Assembly (NCBI RefSeq): GCF_009812035.1
Contig: NZ_VZIZ01000015.1
Location: forward strand, 62,001 to 126,000
From: Psychrobacter nivimaris
Lineage (GTDB): Bacteria > Pseudomonadota > Gammaproteobacteria > Pseudomonadales > Moraxellaceae
Reading direction: 5' to 3'
Length of the DNA: 64,000 nucleotides
Every line of letters begins with the position of its first letter. Position 1 is the first letter of the stretch. A model generated the notes under the pieces. The model was not told where the DNA came from. It worked only from the letters and a program-made list of their open reading frames with translations, and searched no databases. Of the stretch, positions 1-7,876 are shown piece after piece. The translations under genes were made by a program, and so were the position numbers.

Positions 1-645
1 TTAGAAGTAACTGGCTGCGCGATGATCGAAGGTTGGGGTATGACAGAAGGCGTTGCAGTCGGCACCGCCAACGTTATTACCAATCGTGAGTTTAACGGTA
101 CTATCGGTGTGCCAGCCCCTGGTGTCGATGTTATTATTATCGATGAAGACGGCAGGCATGTAGATCTAAACGAAGGGGGCGAGCTATGTATTAAAGGCCC
201 TAACGTAACCTCTGGATATCTAAATAGAGACAGTAGTGCTGATTTTACTAGTGATGGTTATTTCCGCACTGGTGATATCGTCAGCATGGATGACAAGGGT
301 TATATTAAACTGCTAGATCGCAAAAAAGACATGATCTTGGTTTCAGGCTTCAATGTATTTCCAAACGAAATTGAGTCCGTGATGCTTGATTGTGATGGTA
401 TTCTTGACTGCGCGGTAATTGGCATTCCTGATAGTCATCAAGGTGAAGCGGTCAAAATATACGTAGTACCTGAAGACAATAATGTTACCAAAGAAGTGAT
501 TACAGATTTTGCGTTAGACAATCTAACGGGTTATAAGTGTCCACGTCACATTGAGTTTGTGAGCGACTTACCAAAGAGTAATGTCGGTAAAGTACTGCGT
601 CAAAAATTGCGTGAAAAACACAATGCAGACTACCCTCAAGTATAA
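1..645 (+). CDS. fadD: Long-chain acyl-CoA ligase, C-terminal part (FadD paralogue 1, cut by window edge)
   Basis: The reading frame is open from the first base, so the N-terminal two thirds lie outside the window. What remains is the C-terminal part of an ANL-superfamily AMP-forming acyl-CoA synthetase: the GWGMTEG motif near the start, the YFRTGDI motif, the LDRKKDMILVSGFNVFPNEIE hinge and FACS-type signature, and the catalytic-lysine region SNVGKVLRQKLR at the end. The family activates fatty acids to acyl-CoA with ATP for beta-oxidation and phospholipid synthesis. The next gene encodes a very similar protein over the whole shared length, so this is one half of a tandem fadD pair, an arrangement also known in Pseudomonas (fadD1-fadD2). 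A hairpin terminator follows the stop. Confidence 0.93.
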   Translation, partial: LEVTGCAMIEGWGMTEGVAVGTANVITNREFNGTIGVPAPGVDVIIIDEDGRHVDLNEGGELCIKGPNVTSGYLNRDSSADFTSDGYFRTGDIVSMDDKGYIKLLDRKKDMILVSGFNVFPNEIESVMLDCDGILDCAVIGIPDSHQGEAVKIYVVPEDNNVTKEVITDFALDNLTGYKCPRHIEFVSDLPKSNVGKVLRQKLREKHNADYPQV

Positions 646-696
646 ATAGAGACAATTTTTAAAAAATTCTAAAAACATGAATTTATTTTTACTAAA

Positions 697-729
697 GGCA
701 TCTTACAGTAATTGTAAGATGCCCTTTTT
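697..729 (+). terminator. Intrinsic terminator after first fadD
   Basis: A perfect 10-bp stem (697-706 with 714-723) closes a 7-nt loop and is followed by CTTTTTG. It lies about 50 bases past the fadD stop, so the two fadD copies are probably separate transcription units. Confidence 0.85.
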
Positions 730-1215
730 GTATATTTATTTTCTGTCATTCAACTATAAAATTTCTCTATTATAATTACTACAAATCTACTTTCATATTC
801 AGTTATATGACATTTTTTGAATAAATTTCATGTTAATTACTTGATAAGAAAGTAAATTATTTGTCTAGGTATTTTCTGATTATTCAACATATATTATTTC
901 ATTTATCAAATTTAACTGTAAACTATCAAGTTCTTGTATAAGAATAACAGGCACGGTTGTAGTTATGTTAATGTATTGCCAAAATGTGTCACTATACTTT
1001 CTGTTATTTTGATCTTATATAATTATGATTCATATCGATTGATTAGCAGCATTACTAGTAGCTATTTTCATTACCAAAACATTAATTGGTTTTTTAATCT
1101 GATGAGCTATTTATGCTCTGTGATTAAATCAAACTTTATAAGGGCCCCGTATTTTAGCAGTATGTGAACATATAGGATAGCACTCGACAATTTCTTGCTA
1201 ACGGAACAGCGATTT
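730..1215. other. AT-rich intergenic region between the two fadD genes
   Basis: Very AT-rich stretch. The only sizeable open frame (about 77 codons from a TTG at 934) has no ribosome-binding site and no recognisable protein. I see no RNA gene or obvious remnant of a third coding copy. Confidence 0.6.
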
Positions 1216-1221
1216 AAATTG

Positions 1222-1251
1222 TTGACATGGATGTGACTACTTTTTTATAGA
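1222..1251 (+). promoter_or_regulatory. Candidate sigma-70 promoter for second fadD
   Basis: TTGACA at 1222-1227 is followed by TATAGA at 1246-1251 (18-bp spacer; TTATAG one base earlier gives 17 bp). It lies about 36 bp upstream of the fadD start, with the ribosome-binding site TAAGGAC in between. Confidence 0.5.
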
Positions 1252-1286
1252 GCCTTAATTTATTTTAATATTTAAGGACGCTAATC

Positions 1287-2987
1287 ATGACTGTAGATAA
1301 ACCTTGGCTTGCTCAATACCCAGAAAATGTACCCAAGACGATTAATCCTGATCAGTATGAAAGCCTCATAGAGTTATATGAAGAGTGTTTTAACCGCTTT
1401 CGTATGCATCCGATGACTATCTGTATGGGTGTGACGCATACTTATGGTGATGTTGATAACGCTTCACTGGCAGTAGCAGCATGGTTACAAGCTCAAGGTT
1501 TACCTAAAGGTAGCGTAGTGGCTCTCATGATGCCGAACGTTCCACAATACCTACCGACTATGATTGGTATTCTGCGTGCAGGTTACGTTTGTACACCTAT
1601 TAATCCGCTATATACAGGCCGTGAGCTACGTCATCAATTGAACGACTCGGGCGCTCAGGTTATTTTTGTTGTGGATAACTTTGCTCAAGCTTTAGAACAA
1701 GTCATTGAAGAAACCAATATCAAACGTATCGTGCTGTCAAAAATGGGCGATATGATGGGTTTAAAAGGTATTTTGGTCAATACAGTCATCCGTCAGGTCA
1801 AACGCTTGGTTCCAAAATACAACCTGAACGATCCTAAGTACAATGTCACTAAATTCCCTGAAGTATTGAAAAAGGGAAAAAACCTACCGATTCAAGCACC
1901 AAAAACCACCCTACAACAAAAAGCGATTTTGCAATATACAGGTGGTACGACTGGGTTATCTAAAGGTGCTGTCCTAACACAACGTAATGTCGTTGCTGCT
2001 GCTATGCAATCAGAGGCATGGTATCGCCCTGTGACCTCAGGTATCAACGAAGTATACATCAATATGGTTATGGCCTTACCGCTGTATCATATTTTTGCCT
2101 TTATGCTGAGTTTGCTCGGTATGCGTTCAGGTTATACCTTTATCCTAGTACCTAATCCGCGCGATATGCCAGGGTTTATTAAAACGTTATCAAAACAACC
2201 ATTCCACATCTTTCCTGCAGTCAACACTCTATTCAAAGGGTTACTTGACCAGTCAAACTTTAAAGACTTAGACTTTAGCTCGTTACGTATCACTCAAGCT
2301 GGTGGTATGGCGGCAACTGAGCAAACCGCAGCACGTTGGTTAGAAGTGACTGGCTGCCCTATGGTTGAAGGTTGGGGTATGACTGAAGGCGTGGCTGGTG
2401 GTACTGCCAACGTTATCACTGACCGCAAGTTCAACGGTACTATTGGTATACCTGTACCGAGTGTCGATATTATCGTGATTGACGAAAACGGTGAGCGTGT
2501 TGGTATGCATCAAGCAGGCGAGATGTGTATCAAAGGTCCAAACGTAATGTCAGGATACTTTAATAAAGACAATAGCAATGACTTTACTCGTGATGGCTAC
2601 TTCCGCACTGGCGATATCGTTAGCATGGATGAAAAAGGCTACTTTACTCTACTAGATCGCAAGAAAGACATGATCTTAGTTTCAGGCTTCAATGTATTTC
2701 CGAATGAGATCGAATCTGTCATGCTTGATTGTGATGGTATTGTCGATTGTGCCGTAATTGGTATTCCTGATGAAAATCAAGGTGAAGCGGTTAAAATTTA
2801 TATCGTACCTGCCGATAATAACGTCACTAAAGAAGTCATCAAAGAATTCGCACTTGAAAATTTGACTGGTTATAAATGTCCACGTCATATTGAGTTTGTC
2901 AGTGAACTACCAAAGAGTAATGTTGGTAAAGTACTACGTCAAAAGCTGCGTGAACAGCATATGTCAAATAATCCTCAAACGTTGTAA
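1287..2987 (+). CDS. fadD: Long-chain-fatty-acid--CoA ligase (FadD paralogue 2)
   Basis: Full-length 566-residue AMP-forming acyl-CoA synthetase, close to the 561 residues of E. coli FadD. The ATP/AMP-binding motif YTGGTTGLSKGA is at about residues 216-227, GWGMTEG at about 364, then the YFRTGDIVSMD, LDRKKDMI and FNVFPNEIE motifs, and the catalytic lysine region SNVGKVLRQKLR near the C-terminus. It converts fatty acid, ATP and CoA to acyl-CoA at the inner membrane, the entry step of beta-oxidation. The ATG at 1287 has a good ribosome-binding site (TAAGGAC). The C-terminal 200 residues match the preceding partial gene closely, with differences in loops only, so the pair arose by tandem duplication. 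A strong terminator follows, and the next gene converges on it. Confidence 0.96.
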   Translation: MTVDKPWLAQYPENVPKTINPDQYESLIELYEECFNRFRMHPMTICMGVTHTYGDVDNASLAVAAWLQAQGLPKGSVVALMMPNVPQYLPTMIGILRAGYVCTPINPLYTGRELRHQLNDSGAQVIFVVDNFAQALEQVIEETNIKRIVLSKMGDMMGLKGILVNTVIRQVKRLVPKYNLNDPKYNVTKFPEVLKKGKNLPIQAPKTTLQQKAILQYTGGTTGLSKGAVLTQRNVVAAAMQSEAWYRPVTSGINEVYINMVMALPLYHIFAFMLSLLGMRSGYTFILVPNPRDMPGFIKTLSKQPFHIFPAVNTLFKGLLDQSNFKDLDFSSLRITQAGGMAATEQTAARWLEVTGCPMVEGWGMTEGVAGGTANVITDRKFNGTIGIPVPSVDIIVIDENGERVGMHQAGEMCIKGPNVMSGYFNKDNSNDFTRDGYFRTGDIVSMDEKGYFTLLDRKKDMILVSGFNVFPNEIESVMLDCDGIVDCAVIGIPDENQGEAVKIYIVPADNNVTKEVIKEFALENLTGYKCPRHIEFVSELPKSNVGKVLRQKLREQHMSNNPQTL

Positions 2988-3014
2988 TACTTGCTCTGCT
3001 ATTTCAGAGCAAAT

Positions 3015-3054
3015 AGAAGAAGCCTACTATTATTGTAGTAGGCTTCTTCTTTTC
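3015..3054. terminator. Strong bidirectional intrinsic terminator
   Basis: A perfect 15-bp stem (3015-3029 with 3036-3050) with a 6-nt loop and a T-rich tail on the + side. It lies between convergent fadD (+) and the SDR gene (-), so it can serve fadD and probably both. Confidence 0.88.
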
Positions 3055-3076
3055 TAACTTAAGAAAACCAATTTTA

Positions 3077-3946
3077 TTAACTTAGTTTATTCATTACTTG
3101 TAATGGCAAGTGCTTCATCGCGTGACTGACCATGGACCAAGGTAGGCTCGGCACACAGGCTTCATCCACACCCGCTTCGATAGCCGCGACAATTGCTTTG
3201 GTACCAGTATCTGTATCAACTTCAAATGGTAATGGCTTAGAGCCTTCATTGATTTCAGTACGAATATAACCTGGGTAAATTGTAGAAACTTTAATAGGTA
3301 AATTGGTCAAAAGCATATCAGCACGAATGCCTTCTGCTAAGTGAGCCAAGCCAGCTTTACTTGCACCATAGGTCGTCAGATGCCTAGGTAATCCACGCAT
3401 GGCTGACATGCTCGATATCACGACCAAATGGCCATTGTTCTGAGCACGGAAGATATTCATGGCGGCTTCACACTGTGCCAGTGCGGCGACAAAATTGACA
3501 TCGGCAGTGCGACGATTGGTTTCAAAATGCCCTTTACCAATGCGGCGACTATCACCAATGCCAGCATTGACCACTACTCGCTCAATGCTACCAAAGTCAT
3601 CTGCAAAAGCATCAAATACTTGAAAAACCGTATCATAATCACTCACATCTAGTGCTTGGTATTCGACTCGGATATCAGGGTACTTGTCCATCATCTCTGA
3701 TTTTAGATGCTCTAAACGATCAGTGCGACGCGCACATATAGCCAAGTTGTAGCCAAGGCTAGCAAACAATCTTGCCATACCCTCGCCCAGACCTGAACTG
3801 GCACCTGTGATAAGCACCGTTTTACCTGTGCCTACTTGCTGCTTACTCAGGTCTTTTAGATAGCTTGTAGGTCGAACCGCGCCTACTATCTGGTTTTTGC
3901 TATGGCGCGCACTTTTAGCAACCAATTTTATTAATTTATTTTGCAT
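3077..3946 (-). CDS. Short-chain dehydrogenase/reductase (SDR family)
   Basis: 289-residue classical SDR. The NAD(P)-binding motif TGASSGLG is at residues 47-54, after an N-terminal extension of about 40 residues that is basic and possibly membrane-associated. NAG is at 128-130, the catalytic serine is in ISSMS near 180-182, and YGASK has Tyr194 and Lys198. The start at 3946 has AAAGGAC upstream. Substrate cannot be read from sequence. Position between fadD and an acyl-CoA dehydrogenase/kinase module on the same strand suggests a hydroxy- or keto-acyl, fatty aldehyde or fatty alcohol substrate. It could be co-transcribed with the upstream phosphatase-like gene, 121 bases away. Confidence 0.88.
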   Translation of the reverse strand: MQNKLIKLVAKSARHSKNQIVGAVRPTSYLKDLSKQQVGTGKTVLITGASSGLGEGMARLFASLGYNLAICARRTDRLEHLKSEMMDKYPDIRVEYQALDVSDYDTVFQVFDAFADDFGSIERVVVNAGIGDSRRIGKGHFETNRRTADVNFVAALAQCEAAMNIFRAQNNGHLVVISSMSAMRGLPRHLTTYGASKAGLAHLAEGIRADMLLTNLPIKVSTIYPGYIRTEINEGSKPLPFEVDTDTGTKAIVAAIEAGVDEACVPSLPWSMVSHAMKHLPLQVMNKLS

Positions 3947-4067
3947 GTACCGTCCTTTGTATATCGATATTACACAGAATCAAATCGGTATTTCTTAGTA
4001 TAAACGTCGATAAGGTTTATACTTTAAGCAGATATGACACTACATTATCCGCAAATCATGTGTAAAT

Positions 4068-4832
4068 TTACCGCCATGTCACAAACGGTTTACCATCAGA
4101 GAATAAATGACTGTATTCATTTAAAGACAACAAGCGAGAACTTTGATTTTTTAAAGTAATAGAGGTCACACCCGTATTAACCAAGCTTTTATTCAGCTGA
4201 TAAGCGGTCTGACTGCCTTGTCGCAATAACTGTGCAGTGATTGCAGCGATGACACCACCTGAAGTGAATACGAGCACGGTGCTGCCCTGATCTAAGCTCA
4301 TACTTGCTACTTTTGTACGTACTTGTTCAAGGGCTTGCTGTGCACGATCATTAAACTGTGGCCAACTTTCAAGATAATCTTGGTCATTGTCACCAGCATG
4401 CCAGCGCTGCATCGCTTGATCAAATAGCTCAGCCAGTCGTGTCGCTGGCGATTCTGCTTTGGCGATTTCAGCTGAGATGTCAGATCGATTGCCAGATGCC
4501 TCTGCTGACTTAACGAATACGTCTTTATGATTAAACTCATCAAACTGCGGCAGAATATAACTATCAGGCTGATCAAAGTTGATTGCGGGCGCAACAGCTG
4601 TGCCATTGCTATTACTGGCATGTACAGATGACTGGTAACGCTCCCAAAAATGACGTGCTGAGTCTTGCTGTCGAACCAGCCTACCAGTAAATATGGCATC
4701 GATGCGGCGCTGTGTGGCTGCATAGTGCTGACCTAACATTTGGGCTTGGACAGTACCTAGCTCTGAGAGTTGATCATAGTTTTCTTGTCCAAAAGACGCT
4801 TGGCCATGACGTGCTAAAAGTATGGTTGTCAT
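4068..4832 (-). CDS. Histidine phosphatase superfamily protein (phosphoglycerate-mutase-like fold)
   Basis: 254 residues. The N-terminal RHG motif (Arg8-His9-Gly10-Gln11) carries the phospho-accepting histidine, GRLVRQQDSA (50-59) gives the usual arginines and FDEF (97-100) the acidic proton donor region. At the place where the family normally has its second catalytic histidine (xxHGG) this protein reads FTSGG (189-193), so that histidine is absent. A variable hydrophilic stretch at about 68-90 is enriched in Ser/Asn. It lies 55 bases downstream of the APH-like kinase gene and so is probably in one operon with the kinase. By context it may act on, or bind, a phosphorylated acyl intermediate or another phospho-compound; that is inference. 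GpmB-, CobC- or SixA-type roles are not supported by anything specific. Confidence 0.85.
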   Translation of the reverse strand: MTTILLARHGQASFGQENYDQLSELGTVQAQMLGQHYAATQRRIDAIFTGRLVRQQDSARHFWERYQSSVHASNSNGTAVAPAINFDQPDSYILPQFDEFNHKDVFVKSAEASGNRSDISAEIAKAESPATRLAELFDQAMQRWHAGDNDQDYLESWPQFNDRAQQALEQVRTKVASMSLDQGSTVLVFTSGGVIAAITAQLLRQGSQTAYQLNKSLVNTGVTSITLKNQSSRLLSLNEYSHLFSDGKPFVTWR

Positions 4833-4887
4833 AAATTCTTACCTTTTATCATATTTGCTAAAGTACGGTTTGCTGAATGCTTACGCT

Positions 4888-6126
4888 TCAGGGGGAGTCA
4901 GGTGCTTTTGCAAAATAACCTTTTGGTAAAATACTTTTGACCACTTTTTGAACAGGGCTTGGTAACTGCTCGATAGCAGCAGCATCTACCCCTATGTCTT
5001 CTAAATGCGGCTGCACATGCGCATTGAATAAGGCTTCGCCTTCATATTGCGCAATTAATTTCAAACATTTAGCATGCATGACATGTATAACGAGCCAAGC
5101 GTTTTTGAAAGCTGGATTGGTGGTTTGCTTATGATAATAACGATAGTAGATTTGCTGAATAATGCCTGAGAGGCGGAACAATCCGAACACTTCATAAAAG
5201 GTCCAATTATCTATCTCTAAACCTGACTGTTTTAGATAATATTCAACCACTTCATCGCGCGTCATCATGCCTTCTAAATGTGTTGGCTGACGACGGAACT
5301 GCTGCATGATGATATTATCATCTTCTTCAATCCAGTAAGCCAACGCACTACCCAAGTCCATCAATGGATCACCAAGGGTTGCCATCTCCCAGTCGAGCAC
5401 GCCAATAACTTTGGTCGGCTCATCCGCATCAAGTATTACATTGTCAAAGCGCCAATCATTATGAATGATACAAGTTTTGCTATCAGCTGGTGTGTGCTTA
5501 GCAAGCCATTGTCTAACCAGTGCAAAGCTCGGTACGTTTGGCGTCTTTGCTTTAACATAACGTTTATCCCAACCACTGATCTGGCGTTCGCAATAACCTT
5601 TACCGCGGCCCAAATTGACCAAATCAGGATGCTCGGTATAGTCTATCTGATGTAACTCTACCAAAGCGTCTAATACATTGGTGCAAAGCAGACGCGTTTG
5701 CTCAGGATTTAGATCGATACCTTCTGGTAATTCTGCACGAGGGATAATACCTTCCATCCGCTCCATCACATAAAAGTCAGCGCCGATAACAGCTTCATCC
5801 GTACATAGCGCAATCATCTCAGGCACATAAGGATATGCATCTTTTAACGCTTTTTGAACGGTGTACTCACGCACCATGTCATGGGCAGATTTTGCCTTGG
5901 TACCTTTTGGTGGACGACGTAATATGAGGTCTTGGTTTTTATCTTTACCTTCATATTGTAGTCGATACGTCCAGTTTGATGCGCCGCCTGAGAACTGAGT
6001 GACTGTAGGCTCGCCTACTACGCCGACACCTTGACCGCGAAGCCATTCACTGACTGCTTTGGCATCAAGCTCTTCACCCTCGCGTACGGCACCGCCTTTG
6101 TCTAGTACTTTATTATCAGTTGCCAT
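4888..6126 (-). CDS. APH-family kinase of the ACAD10/ACAD11 N-terminal type (putative hydroxyacyl-CoA kinase)
   Basis: 412-residue protein of the aminoglycoside-phosphotransferase/choline-kinase fold. A nucleotide-loop-like GGASNWTYRL is at 48-57, LILRRPP at 67-73, the catalytic loop IIHNDWRFDNVIL has His222, Asp224 and Asn229, and the metal-binding DWEMATLGDP starts at Asp245. The family also includes the kinase domain of eukaryotic ACAD10/ACAD11 and bacterial LvaA, which phosphorylate the hydroxyl of 4-hydroxyacyl-CoA so that a partner acyl-CoA dehydrogenase-like protein can remove it. The upstream gene encodes exactly such a partner, so the two together resemble a split ACAD11. It is not expected to be an antibiotic-resistance enzyme. 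Downstream spacing to the phosphatase-fold gene is 55 bases; a palindrome lies upstream at 6246-6275. Confidence 0.85.
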   Translation of the reverse strand: MATDNKVLDKGGAVREGEELDAKAVSEWLRGQGVGVVGEPTVTQFSGGASNWTYRLQYEGKDKNQDLILRRPPKGTKAKSAHDMVREYTVQKALKDAYPYVPEMIALCTDEAVIGADFYVMERMEGIIPRAELPEGIDLNPEQTRLLCTNVLDALVELHQIDYTEHPDLVNLGRGKGYCERQISGWDKRYVKAKTPNVPSFALVRQWLAKHTPADSKTCIIHNDWRFDNVILDADEPTKVIGVLDWEMATLGDPLMDLGSALAYWIEEDDNIIMQQFRRQPTHLEGMMTRDEVVEYYLKQSGLEIDNWTFYEVFGLFRLSGIIQQIYYRYYHKQTTNPAFKNAWLVIHVMHAKCLKLIAQYEGEALFNAHVQPHLEDIGVDAAAIEQLPSPVQKVVKSILPKGYFAKAPDSP

Positions 6127-6245
6127 GAGACATTCCTTATCATGTGGTCATTTATTTTTATAACAAATATGCGAGCTAGTTCTCAATTCAATTTATCTCA
6201 TGCTTATTACCATTTTTGAAATGAGGACTCGCTCTAGTGATGAAA

Positions 6246-6275
6246 AATTCACTACTAAATCATTAATAGTGAATT
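6246..6275. promoter_or_regulatory. Inverted repeat upstream of the kinase gene (possible operator)
   Basis: AATTCACTA at 6246-6254 is repeated in inverted orientation at 6267-6275 with a 12-nt spacer. It sits in the 241-bp gap between the acyl-CoA dehydrogenase gene and the kinase gene. There is no strong T-run on the - strand after it, so an operator (for example for a TetR-type regulator) is as likely as a weak terminator. Confidence 0.35.
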
Positions 6276-6367
6276 CTTAATTAGCATTTTGATTGGCTTA
6301 TTCTTGATAGTTGCGTGAGCAAATCAAAACTAACTCACACAACCGTTTGTTAAGATTAAACTTAAGA

Positions 6368-7636
6368 CTAAGCTTTGTCAGATTTAGCAGAACGACTAAA
6401 GCCCTGACGTTTTAGTTCTAATTTGGCAATCATGGTTTTATGTACTTCATCTGGACCATCTGCCAAACGTAGTACACGTGCTTGCGCGTAGAAGTTCGGT
6501 AGTAATGTATCTTGGCACACGCCCATACCACCATGAATCTGAATCGCCATATCAACGACTTCTTGTAGCACAGTTGGCGCCACTACTTTGATAGCAGAGA
6601 TTTCCGTCAATGCTGCTTTGGTGCCTTGAGCATCCATTTTTTGGGCGGCGTACAATGTGAGCAAGCGTGCTTGGTCAATTTTGATACGGGCCTCGCTGAT
6701 ACGCTCAAAGTTACCACCCAATTGTAGTAACGGCTTACCAAAGGCAGTACGCGACATACCACGCTTGACTGCTAATTCAAGAGATTTTTCGGCAGCACCG
6801 ATACAGCGCATGCAATGATGAATACGACCTGGCCCTAGACGACCCTGGGCAATCTCAAAACCTTTACCAGGTCCACCAATAAAGTGGCTGACTGGCACAC
6901 GCACATTCTCGAAGCTAATCTCACCATGGCCGTGCGGTGCATCATAATCACCAAACACTTTAAGCATACGTTTGATGTTCACACCTGGTGTGTTGACTGG
7001 CACAAGCACCATCGAATGCTGATGATGACGGTCTGCACTTTCATCCGCGGTATATGCCATCACAATCAGGACATCAACCGCTGGATCACCAAGACCAGAT
7101 GACCACCACTTGCTACCATTGATGACAATCTCATCACCATCTACTACGGCGGTTGCTTGCATATTGGTTGCATCACTTGACGCCACGTCAGGCTCAGTCA
7201 TACAGAATACAGAGCGTGTCTTACCTTCTAGGATTGGGGTAAGCCACTTGTCTTGCTGCTCTTGAGTACCGTAGCGCCATAACAGCTCCATGTTACCGCT
7301 ATCAGGTGCATTACAGTTAAATACATGAGGTGCTAGCAAACTACGACCAGTCAATTCTGCAATAGGCGCATAATCAGTGACTGACAGTCCTGCACCTAGT
7401 GTGTCATCTGGCAGGAATAAATTCCATAAGCCTTCTTCACGTGCTTGTTTGCGCAGGTTTTCGTAGGCTTCTGGCCATTCCCAGTTTTCCCAATTACCAT
7501 CAGGGTTTTTCTTATGACAATCTTCCCAGAATTGGGCTTCGATAGGCTCAATATTCGTTTCGATAAACGCTTTGACTTTGGCATGCATGGCTTGACCATG
7601 TTCTGTTGCGGTAAACATTAAATTGTCGTTAGACAT
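6368..7636 (-). CDS. Acyl-CoA dehydrogenase, ACAD11-like
   Basis: 422-residue flavoprotein of the acyl-CoA dehydrogenase family. The FAD/substrate segment MTEPDVASSDATN is at 146-158, the WWSSG motif follows, and RLGPGRIHHCMRCIG, RTAFGKPL, IQIHGGMGVCQD and VLRLADGPDEVH lie in the C-terminal all-helical domain. The RLGPGRIHHCMR stretch is characteristic of the ACAD10/11 and LvaC-like subgroup rather than short- or medium-chain FadE types. Reaction in that subgroup: elimination or rearrangement of a phosphorylated hydroxyacyl-CoA, or FAD-linked dehydrogenation. It is the first gene of the - strand run that continues to the APH-like kinase, the phosphatase-fold protein and perhaps the SDR. The start at 7636 has AAGGAAG upstream. 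Confidence 0.92.
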   Translation of the reverse strand: MSNDNLMFTATEHGQAMHAKVKAFIETNIEPIEAQFWEDCHKKNPDGNWENWEWPEAYENLRKQAREEGLWNLFLPDDTLGAGLSVTDYAPIAELTGRSLLAPHVFNCNAPDSGNMELLWRYGTQEQQDKWLTPILEGKTRSVFCMTEPDVASSDATNMQATAVVDGDEIVINGSKWWSSGLGDPAVDVLIVMAYTADESADRHHQHSMVLVPVNTPGVNIKRMLKVFGDYDAPHGHGEISFENVRVPVSHFIGGPGKGFEIAQGRLGPGRIHHCMRCIGAAEKSLELAVKRGMSRTAFGKPLLQLGGNFERISEARIKIDQARLLTLYAAQKMDAQGTKAALTEISAIKVVAPTVLQEVVDMAIQIHGGMGVCQDTLLPNFYAQARVLRLADGPDEVHKTMIAKLELKRQGFSRSAKSDKA

Positions 7637-7764
7637 AAATGACTTCCTTTTCTTTATTGATTGTCTAAATCAAATGTTGATAAAAAGCTCTACTAGAGCT
7701 TTAGTGTACGCACGTATACTGTTTTCCGTGTGCTACATTTATAACACAGCAATTGTCAATAAAC

Positions 7765-7799
7765 AGCAAAAAGGCGCGACCAGCTAGGCCACGCCTTTT
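7765..7799 (-). terminator. Intrinsic terminator after sohB-like gene
   Basis: An 8-bp stem (AAAAGGCG 7769-7776 with CGCCTTTT 7792-7799), GC-rich within, followed on the - strand by a run of T. It lies about 80 bases beyond the sohB-like stop and separates that gene from the acyl-CoA dehydrogenase gene. Confidence 0.75.
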
Positions 7800-7876
7800 A
7801 CAAAATATAAACAATGTATCCAAAAACTTCTGAGCACTAAAATACCATTATTTAACTATCATAATGATAACTAACA

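Noticed and set aside
934..1167. Open frame of about 77 codons between the fadD genes
   Set aside because: TTG start, no ribosome-binding site, composition typical of AT-rich non-coding sequence.
4888..6126. Aminoglycoside resistance kinase
   Set aside because: APH fold only; the neighbouring ACAD11-like gene and the LRRPP and DWEMATLGDP context point to the ACAD10/11-type kinase group.
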